From: CAYVQE01 sp964633205
Lineage (GTDB): Bacteria; Myxococcota; B64-G9
Assembly: GCA_964633205.1 (NCBI GenBank)
Contig: CAZWFN010000154.1
Coordinates: 1-14,355, forward strand
Length of the DNA stretch: 14,355 nt
Direction of reading: 5' to 3'
Under the pieces are notes generated by a model. That model was not told the origin of the DNA. It worked only from the letters and a program-made list of their open reading frames with translations, and did not search any database. Each line of letters opens with the position of its first letter. The stretch's first letter is position 1. Made by a program: the position numbers and the translations under genes. Shown piece by piece: positions 1 to 7,880 of this stretch.

Positions 1-1
1 G

Positions 2-190
2 CTGGCCGACGAGCCCACCGGCAACCTGGATCAGAAGGTGGGCCGCGAGATCATCGACCTGTTCGAGCGGCTCAACGCCGATGAGGGGGTGACCCTGGTG
101 ATGGTCACCCATGACCGCGAGCTGGCCTCATTGGCCCGGCGCCAGGTCGAGATCGTCGACGGTCTGATCGTGCGCGACACCGGAGCCTGA
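2..190 (+). CDS. ABC transporter ATP-binding protein, C-terminal fragment (5' end outside window)
   Basis: The last 62 codons of an ABC ATPase, read from base 2 to the TGA at 188-190. The fragment opens with LADEPTGNLD, which is the Walker B aspartate and catalytic glutamate followed by the D-loop. VTLVMVTHD further on carries the switch (H-loop) histidine. The sequence LADEPTGNLD is typical of the MacB/LolD class of ATPases that pair with FtsX-type permeases. The permease gene starts 6 bases after the stop, so the two are almost certainly translationally linked subunits of one transporter. The protein would bind and hydrolyse ATP on the cytoplasmic face of the inner membrane. The P-loop and signature motif lie upstream of the window, so completeness cannot be judged. 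Confidence 0.93.
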   Translation: MADEPTGNLDQKVGREIIDLFERLNADEGVTLVMVTHDRELASLARRQVEIVDGLIVRDTGA

Positions 191-196
191 GGCGCC

Positions 197-1405
197 ATGG
201 ACTGGCTGGACCAAACGCGGGTGGCGGTCGATTCGATCCGCACCAACAAGCTGCGCTCCTTTCTGACCACGCTGGGGGTGGTCATCGGAGTGACCTCGGT
301 GATCCTGCTGGTGGCCATCGGCGAAGGGCTGCGGGTCTACCTGACCGACATGTTCGCCGGCATGGGCTCGAACCTGCTGTTCGTCACCCCGGGCAAGCGC
401 TCCACCCGCGGCGGCGGCCACGGCGCGCTGTCGACCGTGCGCAAGCTGACGCTCGACGACGTGCGCGCCCTGCGCCAGCGCTCCTACAACGTGGTCGGCG
501 TGGCCCCGCGGGTCATGGGCGGCGGCGAGGTGGAGAACGGTCCCCTGGCGCGCGAGGCGCTGGTGCTGGGCACCGACGACGCCTATGTCCAGGTGCACAA
601 CCTCGAGGTGGCCGCCGGGCGCTTTCTCAGTCGCGAGGACGCCGACGGCCGCCGGCGGGTGGCCATCATCGGCCAGACCATCGCCGAGGAGCTGTTCGGC
701 GAGCGGGCGCCGCTCGGCCGGCCGGTCAAGATCGCCGACGCCCGCTTCCGCATCATCGGCACCATGGCGCCCAAAGGCCAGTCGCTGGGGGTCGACTACG
801 ACGAGGTGGTCTTCATTCCGGTCACCTGCGCGCTCGACCTGTTCAACCTCGAGGGGCTGAGCGCGTTGAGCGTCAAGGCGGCCAACGCCACCAACCTCGA
901 GCCGGCCATCGCCGACATCAAGCGCATCCTGCGCCACCGGCACAACGACCGCGAGGACTTCACCATCGTCAGCCAGGCCGATCTGGTCAAGACGGCCAAC
1001 CGCCTGACCAACACCATGACCATGGTGTTGCTGGGCATCGCTTCGATATCGCTGCTGGTCGGCGGCATCGGCATCATGAACATCATGCTGGTTTCGGTGC
1101 GCGAGCGCACCCGCGAGATCGGGGTGCGCAAGGCGGTCGGCGCCCGGCGGATGGACATCCTGGCCCAGTTCCTGATCGAGGCGGTGGTCATCAGCCTGCT
1201 CGGCGGCCTGATCGGCCTGGGGCTCGGCTCCCTGATCGCCATGGCCATCACCTCGGCCGTGCCCGAGTTTCCGCCGCCGCAGATCACCCCGTGGGCGGTG
1301 CTGGTGGCCTTCGGCTTCTCGGTGGCCGTCGGCGTGTTCTTCGGCGTGGCCCCGGCCCGCAAGGCGGCCAATCTGGATCCCATCGCCGCGCTGCGCTACG
1401 AGTGA
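197..1405 (+). CDS. MacB/FtsX-type ABC transporter permease
   Basis: A 402-residue permease with the four-helix FtsX/MacB topology. TM1 is near residues 21-42. A large periplasmic MacB_PCD-type domain covers about 45-270. TM2 is near 275-299, TM3 near 326-351 and TM4 near 366-386. The cytoplasmic loop VRERTREIGVRKAVGAR (301-317) and the end PARKAANLDPIAALRYE are family hallmarks. Length is normal for a stand-alone permease with a separate ATPase, unlike the fused Escherichia coli MacB. The ATG at 197 follows GAGG at 189-192, which overlaps the stop of the ATPase gene. The family either drives mechanotransmission with an outer-membrane efflux partner or extracts lipoproteins. The substrate cannot be read from the sequence, and any membrane-fusion partner would be upstream of the window. 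MacB-like is more likely than LolC/E because of the short length and the REIGVRKA loop. Confidence 0.93.
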   Translation: MDWLDQTRVAVDSIRTNKLRSFLTTLGVVIGVTSVILLVAIGEGLRVYLTDMFAGMGSNLLFVTPGKRSTRGGGHGALSTVRKLTLDDVRALRQRSYNVVGVAPRVMGGGEVENGPLAREALVLGTDDAYVQVHNLEVAAGRFLSREDADGRRRVAIIGQTIAEELFGERAPLGRPVKIADARFRIIGTMAPKGQSLGVDYDEVVFIPVTCALDLFNLEGLSALSVKAANATNLEPAIADIKRILRHRHNDREDFTIVSQADLVKTANRLTNTMTMVLLGIASISLLVGGIGIMNIMLVSVRERTREIGVRKAVGARRMDILAQFLIEAVVISLLGGLIGLGLGSLIAMAITSAVPEFPPPQITPWAVLVAFGFSVAVGVFFGVAPARKAANLDPIAALRYE

Positions 1406-1426
1406 CCAGGATCTCCGAGCGCCTGC

Positions 1427-1455
1427 TGGGGAGCTCCGGCCTTCTGTGCTATGAT
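1427..1455 (+). promoter_or_regulatory. Candidate promoter for the metallophosphoesterase gene
   Basis: TATGAT at 1450-1455 matches the sigma-70 -10 consensus at 5 of 6 positions. A poor -35 (TGGGGA, 1427-1432) lies 17 bases upstream. It sits in the 94-base gap between the permease stop and the next ATG. The gap has no clear intrinsic terminator, so read-through from the transporter genes remains possible. Confidence 0.3.
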
Positions 1456-1499
1456 GACCGGCGACCGCCGCAACCGACCGAACCGGCTGGAGTCGAACC

Positions 1500-3671
<2,172 letters not shown>

Positions 3672-3894
3672 GCCGCGTCTTTTCAACCGCAAGCGGCTAT
3701 CGAAGAACGGGCGTGTTGATCCATCCGTAGAGGCGGGCTTCCATGTCTCGTAATGAGCCCATCAGGGATACGCCCGCCCGTAGTCGTCCAGCGCCTAAGG
3801 GACGGGGGCCGTGATTCGGCTGCCGGTGCTGTCTTCTCGCCGGAGCTGTGCTCTTCCAAGGGGCAGGGTTGGATGCGGTGGCCGGCCCGGAGCG
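3672..3894. other. Structured non-coding gap between convergent genes
   Basis: No credible gene is seen here. The stretch carries several inverted repeats. AGCCGC (3671-3676) pairs with GCGGCT (3693-3698) immediately after the phosphatase stop. CGGGCGT (3708-3714) pairs with ACGCCCG (3770-3776) and encloses TGAT/ATCA (3717-3720 / 3761-3764) and GGGCT/AGCCC (3735-3739 / 3756-3760). Smaller stems (GTCC/GGAC, GCCG/CGGC, GAGC/GCTC) follow towards 3860. No T-run follows any stem, so these are not classical intrinsic terminators. They may still end transcription from both sides or form part of a small RNA. Confidence 0.4.
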
Positions 3895-4311
3895 CTACTC
3901 TTCTTCTTCTTCTTCTTCTTCTTCTTCTTCTTCGTCTTCTTCGTCTTCTTCGTCTTCTTCGTCTTCGTCTTCTCCGCCCTCTTCGCCTTCCCCTTCCTCG
4001 TCATCCGCGGCGGGCTTCTTCTCGACCGACTCCCCGGCGGCGGGCTCGTCCTGGTCCGCCTGGTCGCCGGTCGCGGGCGGGGTGGCCTGGTGGCGGTCGG
4101 CCGCGGCGTCTTTGGCCAGCGGCTGGTAGCCGTGGTAGCGGTGCTCCTCGTGGGTACCGCCGACGTGGCCGTCGCCGGGCATGCCGTTGGGGGCGAACAT
4201 GCCTTTTTCCATCTTCTCGGTGTAGTCGAGCTTGGGCGGCTTCTGCTTGTTGCACGCGAAGGTGAAGACCAAGGCGAGCAGCGCTGCGGCCAGCAACCAG
4301 ATCTTGTTCAT
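3895..4311 (-). CDS. Small His-rich lipoprotein with poly-acidic C-terminal tail
   Basis: 138 residues and no family recognised. The N-terminus is a lipoprotein-type signal with charge, a hydrophobic core and C20 (VFTFAC). The -3 and -2 residues (T, F) make the lipobox imperfect. Residues 49-60 hold H49, H54, H57 and H60 in HVGGTHEEHRYH, a possible metal-binding cluster. A linker rich in Ala, Asp and Pro follows. The last 36 residues (103-138) are exclusively D, E and G, ending in about 12 consecutive Glu from a GAA repeat just before the TAG stop. The ATG at 4311 is preceded on the minus strand by AGAGGA, a good ribosome-binding site. Likely site is the periplasmic face of a membrane. The tail could bind cations or mineral surfaces, but this is inference. 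The gene is divergent from the large Cys-repeat lipoprotein. Confidence 0.8.
   Translation of the reverse strand: MNKIWLLAAALLALVFTFACNKQKPPKLDYTEKMEKGMFAPNGMPGDGHVGGTHEEHRYHGYQPLAKDAAADRHQATPPATGDQADQDEPAAGESVEKKPAADDEEGEGEEGGEDEDEEDEEDEEDEEEEEEEEEEEE
3898..3972 (-). repeat. GAA/TTC trinucleotide microsatellite in the lipoprotein tail
   Basis: On the plus strand, 11 uninterrupted TTC units (3901-3933) follow a CTC. Then come three copies of GTCTTCTTC (3934-3960) and two of GTCTTC (3961-3972). Read on the minus strand this is (GAA)11 preceded by GAAGAAGAC and GAAGAC units, encoding Glu and Asp. Copy-number change stays in frame and would alter tail length without switching the gene off. The tract is far less GC-rich than its surroundings. 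Confidence 0.95.
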
Positions 4312-4327
4312 CTCATCCTCTCAGGCT

Positions 4328-4342
4328 CGGCCCGCCGGGCCG
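4328..4342 (-). other. Perfect hairpin in the lipoprotein 5' leader
   Basis: CGGCCC (4328-4333) and GGGCCG (4337-4342) form a perfect 6-bp GC stem with a 3-base loop. It lies between the predicted promoter and the ribosome-binding site of the small lipoprotein. No T-run follows. It could stabilise the leader or be incidental in GC-rich DNA. Confidence 0.35.
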
Positions 4343-4371
4343 GATGGTTCACGTCGCACACCAGGGCGCAG

Positions 4372-4399
4372 AGTATGCCGAAGCCTCCGAACTTGTCAA
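4372..4399 (-). promoter_or_regulatory. Predicted sigma-70 promoter for the small lipoprotein
   Basis: On the minus strand a perfect TTGACA (4399-4394) is followed after 16 bases by CATACT (4377-4372), which is 4 of 6 to the -10 consensus. It would give a leader of roughly 55 bases before the ATG at 4311. The inverted repeat CTTGTC/GACAAG (4392-4397 / 4411-4416) overlaps the -35 and could be an operator. Confidence 0.5.
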
Positions 4400-4432
4400 A
4401 CGAAAACAACGACAAGCGTTTGCCGCAGGGCT

Positions 4433-4462
4433 TGATCGGGCGCCTGTTGCGGTGGTAGCGTC
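4433..4462 (+). promoter_or_regulatory. Weak candidate promoter for the Cys-repeat lipoprotein
   Basis: TTGATC (about 4433-4438) is followed 18 bases later by TAGCGT (about 4457-4462), with 4/6 and 3/6 agreement to sigma-70 elements. It is placed suitably upstream of the ATG at 4491 but is weak support on its own. Confidence 0.2.
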
Positions 4463-4490
4463 AGGCAGACCAGCCGAAATGGAGGCGAAC

Positions 4491-7187
4491 ATGCGGTCCA
4501 CCGCGCTGCAGCTGTTGGCGATCGGGTTGTCCTGGCTATGGATCGGTTGTGGGGGCGACGGTACGTCCTACACCCCGTGCACCGGCGACGACGATTGCGA
4601 GGCGGGCACCCTGTGCCTGGACGGCGAGTGCCAGCCGGCGCCGTCGTGTACCGAGGATGGCGACTGCGCCGGGGGCCGGGTCTGCCTCGAGGGGTACTGC
4701 GCCCAGGCCGAGTGCAACGAGGACGCCGACTGCGGCGCCGACCAGCACTGCGAGGATCACCGCTGCGTCGACGGGCCGCGCTGCAACTGCAGCACCGACG
4801 CCGACTGCGCCCCGGACGAGTACTGCCAGGACGAGTGCACCTGCCAGCCGCGCCAGGACGTGCCCTGCGCCCAGGACGACGAGTGCGCGGACGGCGAGCT
4901 GTGCATCGACGACAAGTGCCAGCCGGCGCCCTCCTGCAGCCAAGACGCCGACTGCCCCGAGGACACGGTCTGCGAGGACGGCGCTTGCGCCCGGCCCTGC
5001 GCCGCCGACGAGGACTGCGGCAACCCGCAGCTGGTGGCCTGCATCGACGGCCACTGCGTGGATCGCTGCCTGCGCGATGAGAACTGCCCGGCCGGCCAGA
5101 TCTGCGAGGACAACCTGTGCGTCGCCGCCGAATGCAGCAGCGACGCCGACTGCGACGGCGAGCTGGTGCGCTGCAACGGCGGCCGCTGCGAGAGCTACAC
5201 CCCCTGCGAGACGGACGCCGACTGCGGGCCCAACTACGAGTGCATCGATCAGATCTGCGAGGAGCGGCCGCAGTGCAGCATCGATCAGGACTGCTGGGAC
5301 CAGGGCCTCGACGATATGATCTGCATCGACAACCACTGCCGGCCGGTGCCGACCTGCGACAGCCAGGCCGACTGCGACGCCGACCAGGACTGCATCGGCG
5401 GCCGCTGCCTGGCCCACGTCTGCCGCGGCGACGCCGACTGCGACGGAGGTCGGATCTGCGTCGCTGGCGAGTGCGTGGCGCCGGATCCGGGAGACACGGT
5501 CTACGAGGTGATCATCCTCAACTCCGGCGGCCCGATCATCGCGGGCCAGCAGCTGCAGCTGGCCGCCATCGCCCTGAACCAGGCCGGCGACGAGCTGCCC
5601 GGCGTCGAGCTGAGCTGGAGCTCGGATGCACCGGATCGGGTGGGGGTCGATGCCGCCAACGGTCTGGCCACCGGCGGCGCCGAAGCCGGGCCGGCCGCCA
5701 TCACCGCCAGCGCGGTGGCCGCCGGGGTGGACAGCGACCCGCTGCTGCTGACCAATCAGTCGGCGCTGGCGGCCGACAGCCTGCGGGTGACGGTGATCGA
5801 CGCCCTCGATCGACAGCCGGTCGCAGGGGCCACGGTGGTGCTCGACGACGGCGCGACGCCGCAGACGCAAGTGACCGACGCCGGCGGCGTGGCCAGTTTC
5901 GCCGCGCCGGAGGCGGCCGTGGACATCCACGTGTTCAGCGCCGATCACAACTACCTCTCGGTCATCGCCACCAGCGCCGTCGATCTGCTGTTGCCGCTGC
6001 CCGCCCGCTCGGGCAACGCCGCGGTGGGCGGCTTCACCGGCCAGATGACGTTCTCCGGCATGGGCGCGCTGGGGCTGGGCGTGGCCGGCACCAGCCTGGC
6101 CGGCAACCTGATCGACATGAGCTTCGCCAAGCTGATGGGCCAGATCTTCCAGGTGCCGATTCCCAACACCCAGTACAACCTGCCGCTGCCGGCCCAGCTG
6201 GTGGCCGAGCTGTCGGCCATGGGCCAGGACATCGCCATCAAGGACACCTACTACGTGGTGGGCCAACGCGGGCTGCGCACCGGCTGGAGCATGGGCGGCC
6301 GCATCGACGACGACGTGCTGTGGAACCTGGCCGGAGGCGGCCAGGATATCGAGACGGTGCTGATCGAGCTGCTGCCCTACTTCTCGCTGCTCAACCACGG
6401 GGTGCATCCGGTGGTCGATGTCTTCCCCTACCCGCTGGTGGCCGACGCGGACGACCGGGACAACGACGGCGACACGGACGAGATGCGGCCCGACTGGGAT
6501 GCCATGCTGGATCTGGACATGGCACCGGCCACGCCGCAGAACCTGGCGCTGGGGGTGACCACGCCGCAGCTGCCCGAGCACGCCGGCGCCCAGATGCGCA
6601 CCGCCATCTACGTCACCGGTGCCATGACCCCGCTGGGCTTCACCCCGCTCGGCATGAGCGCCGAGCAGGATCAGAGCGGGCTGATTCCGCCGCTGGTGCT
6701 CAAGATGGCGCCGGCCTACGGCGGGCTCGAGGTGGGCGGCTACGCCGTGCTGGTGCTCGGCTTCCCGCAGACGGCCCAGGACGAGATGGCCACCGACCTG
6801 ACCGCGGTGCTGCACGTGACCGAGCAGCTGCCGACCGACGTCGAGTTCGCCGGCGGCTTCTTGGGCTTCCCGGAAGACGCCAGCTACGACGCCGGCAGCC
6901 GCACCCTGGTGGCCGGCCGGGTCGACGGCGCCGACCTGTTCCGCTCGACGCTGATGGGAGCCGAGGGCGGTTGGGATGTCTACCTGGCCAACGCCGATAC
7001 GGTGACCTACACCCTGCCGGCGCCGCCCGACGGCATGGCCGATCTGGCCGCCGGCGCCACCGTCACCCTGGGCCCGATCGACCTGGTGGCGGGCTTGACC
7101 TACGACGATCTGCTGGCCTTCGACGGCGACGACCTCGACCGCATCAACGACCTGGCCCAGGCCTTCTCGCGTTATCGGCTGGAGTGA
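4491..7187 (+). CDS. Large lipoprotein with 13 Cys/Asp repeats, Ig-like and carboxypeptidase-regulatory-like domains
   Basis: 898 residues from the ATG at 4491, chosen because GGAGG (4481-4485) lies 5 bases before it and a lipoprotein signal follows (hydrophobic core, then WIGC with C20). An in-frame ATG at 4479 overlaps the GGAGG, and one at 4344 would add a non-signal extension. Residues 30-328 hold 13 units of the form C-x(2-3)-D-x-DC-x(n)-C-x(4)-C. Residues about 336-420 resemble a bacterial Ig-like (Big_2) domain (VELSWSSDAPDRVGVD, then GLATGG). Residues about 429-505 resemble a carboxypeptidase-regulatory-like beta sandwich (PVAGATVVLDDG, then TDAGGVASF). The rest (about 510-898) matches no family I can name and contains an EF-hand-like loop DRDNDGDTDE. 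It is probably a surface-exposed outer-membrane lipoprotein of adhesion or structural type; no catalytic motif is visible. Confidence 0.9.
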   Translation: MRSTALQLLAIGLSWLWIGCGGDGTSYTPCTGDDDCEAGTLCLDGECQPAPSCTEDGDCAGGRVCLEGYCAQAECNEDADCGADQHCEDHRCVDGPRCNCSTDADCAPDEYCQDECTCQPRQDVPCAQDDECADGELCIDDKCQPAPSCSQDADCPEDTVCEDGACARPCAADEDCGNPQLVACIDGHCVDRCLRDENCPAGQICEDNLCVAAECSSDADCDGELVRCNGGRCESYTPCETDADCGPNYECIDQICEERPQCSIDQDCWDQGLDDMICIDNHCRPVPTCDSQADCDADQDCIGGRCLAHVCRGDADCDGGRICVAGECVAPDPGDTVYEVIILNSGGPIIAGQQLQLAAIALNQAGDELPGVELSWSSDAPDRVGVDAANGLATGGAEAGPAAITASAVAAGVDSDPLLLTNQSALAADSLRVTVIDALDRQPVAGATVVLDDGATPQTQVTDAGGVASFAAPEAAVDIHVFSADHNYLSVIATSAVDLLLPLPARSGNAAVGGFTGQMTFSGMGALGLGVAGTSLAGNLIDMSFAKLMGQIFQVPIPNTQYNLPLPAQLVAELSAMGQDIAIKDTYYVVGQRGLRTGWSMGGRIDDDVLWNLAGGGQDIETVLIELLPYFSLLNHGVHPVVDVFPYPLVADADDRDNDGDTDEMRPDWDAMLDLDMAPATPQNLALGVTTPQLPEHAGAQMRTAIYVTGAMTPLGFTPLGMSAEQDQSGLIPPLVLKMAPAYGGLEVGGYAVLVLGFPQTAQDEMATDLTAVLHVTEQLPTDVEFAGGFLGFPEDASYDAGSRTLVAGRVDGADLFRSTLMGAEGGWDVYLANADTVTYTLPAPPDGMADLAAGATVTLGPIDLVAGLTYDDLLAFDGDDLDRINDLAQAFSRYRLE
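4578..5474 (+). repeat. 13-copy cysteine-repeat tract
   Basis: Thirteen units of about 69 bases encode Cys-rich modules such as CTGDDDCEAGTLCLDGEC and CETDADCGPNYECIDQIC. Each has four cysteines, and the D-x-DC element is nearly invariant. Copies 4, 7, 9 and 11 have small insertions. The spacing suggests two disulfides per module and therefore folding after export. Confidence 0.9.
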
Positions 7188-7211
7188 GCCGGCAGTTGGG
7201 GGAGCTTCCGA

Positions 7212-7601
7212 TCAGCCGGCGGCCTGGATCGAGGCCAGGTTCATCAGGTCGAGCCAGCGGGCGATGGTGCGTTCGGTCTCGAACACGATGTCGTCGAAGC
7301 GGGCCACCACCCCGACGTGGCCGCGGGCGGGCATGACCTGGGCCACCGTGCCGCTGGTTGCGACCTCGACCCCCAGACCGATCAGGGCCACCTTGAGGTG
7401 GACCCGTTGGCCGATCATGGGAATCTCGGTCGTCTCGAAGTAGAAGCCGTTGATGCCCAGCCGCCCGTAGTGCTCGTGGTAGTCGCCGCCACCCGTGCGA
7501 ATGGCCAGCTGGACCTCGAAGCGCGGCGAGTCACGGCGGTCCTCGGCGATCTTTTGCTTGGCGCGTCTCATGGCCAACCTCGCTCTCCGGCTGTGGTACA
7601 T
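7212..7601 (-). CDS. PilZ-domain protein with degenerate second motif
   Basis: 129 residues. The arginine motif RxxxR is present as R23-D-S-P-R27 within EDRRDSPRFEV. The second PilZ motif, normally (D/N)xSxxG, reads R-L-G-I-N-G (residues 47-52), so D/N is Arg and Ser is Gly while the final Gly is kept. The rest (GFYFET, the hydrophobic strand around VHLKVALIG, and HVGVVARFDD) fits a PilZ beta barrel. PilZ proteins usually bind cyclic di-GMP and control motility, exopolysaccharide or transcription; this one may bind weakly or act through protein contacts. The ATG at 7601 is preceded by AGGAG with 7-base spacing. A second ATG at 7571 also has a GAGG-type site. The reading frame stays open upstream to 7805 but is not coding in character. 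The gene is convergent with the Cys-repeat lipoprotein. Confidence 0.85.
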   Translation of the reverse strand: MYHSRRARLAMRRAKQKIAEDRRDSPRFEVQLAIRTGGGDYHEHYGRLGINGFYFETTEIPMIGQRVHLKVALIGLGVEVATSGTVAQVMPARGHVGVVARFDDIVFETERTIARWLDLMNLASIQAAG

Positions 7602-7660
7602 GGCAAGCTCCTGTGCGGCCGCCCGGCGGCCCTCGCTGCCAACCATCTGGCCATCTGTAC

Positions 7661-7702
7661 TGCAATGGCTGTTTTGCAATGGCTGTATTGCAATGGTTGT
7701 GC
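7661..7702. repeat. Three 14-bp direct repeats upstream of the PilZ gene
   Basis: Contiguous copies are TGCAATGGCTGTTT (7661-7674), TGCAATGGCTGTAT (7675-7688) and TGCAATGGTTGTGC (7689-7702). A partial match ending CTGTAC precedes them. They lie 60-100 bases upstream of the PilZ start. They may be an iterated protein-binding site or leader element. Confidence 0.75.
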
Positions 7703-7748
7703 CACGCACCGAGCAAAGACCGGCGCCGGGCCTGCCGCGCCGACAACT

Positions 7749-7763
7749 GGCTGGTTTGGTTGG
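7749..7763 (+). other. Two-tetrad G-quadruplex-type motif
   Basis: GGCTGGTTTGGTTGG has four GG runs separated by loops of 2, 3 and 2 bases. It differs from the well-known 15-base thrombin-binding quadruplex GGTTGGTGTGGTTGG at only two positions. It lies just downstream of the predicted PilZ transcription start, on the template strand. Confidence 0.4.
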
Positions 7764-7775
7764 TTTATTTGGGAA

Positions 7776-7804
7776 ACTATACCCGCTGCCGGCACCGCTG
7801 GCCA
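7776..7804 (-). promoter_or_regulatory. Candidate promoter for the PilZ gene
   Basis: On the minus strand TATAGT (7781-7776) matches the -10 consensus at 5 of 6. TGGCCA, 17 bases upstream (7804-7799), is a 4 of 6 -35. The gap from 7602 to 7880 separates PilZ from the oxidoreductase gene upstream, so an independent promoter is expected. It implies a leader of about 165 bases that contains the 14-bp repeats. Confidence 0.4.
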
Positions 7805-7880
7805 CTGTGGTCGATCCGCGCCAGGTCTGACATCCGTGGCAGATCGGAGCCGGGTCGTGGAAAAACCGACGTGATCGCGG

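Noticed and set aside
3700..3780. Minus-strand CTGATG...GGAA resembling a hammerhead ribozyme core
   Set aside because: The core reads CUGAUGG instead of CUGAUGA and the GAAA element is missing. The stems do not form a three-way junction.
3855..3875. CCAAGGGGCAG as a glycine-riboswitch element
   Set aside because: The paired GGAGAG-type helix and tandem aptamer are absent, and there is no downstream glycine gene. The element lies between convergent genes.
3753..4265. Plus-strand frames with poly-Leu, poly-Ser or poly-Phe runs
   Set aside because: These are the three readings of the TTC microsatellite opposite the lipoprotein. The minus-strand frame has a signal peptide, ribosome-binding site and promoter.
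4344..4490. A 49-residue N-terminal extension of the Cys-repeat lipoprotein
   Set aside because: It would bury the lipoprotein signal. The ATG at 4491 has an ideal GGAGG and is directly followed by the signal sequence.
7661..7702. The 14-bp repeats as a CRISPR array
   Set aside because: The repeats are contiguous with no spacers, only three copies, and no cas gene is nearby.
7602..7805. N-terminal extension of the PilZ protein
   Set aside because: It covers the 14-bp repeats and overlaps the promoter, and it lacks a ribosome-binding site. The ATG at 7601 has AGGAG at 7-base spacing.
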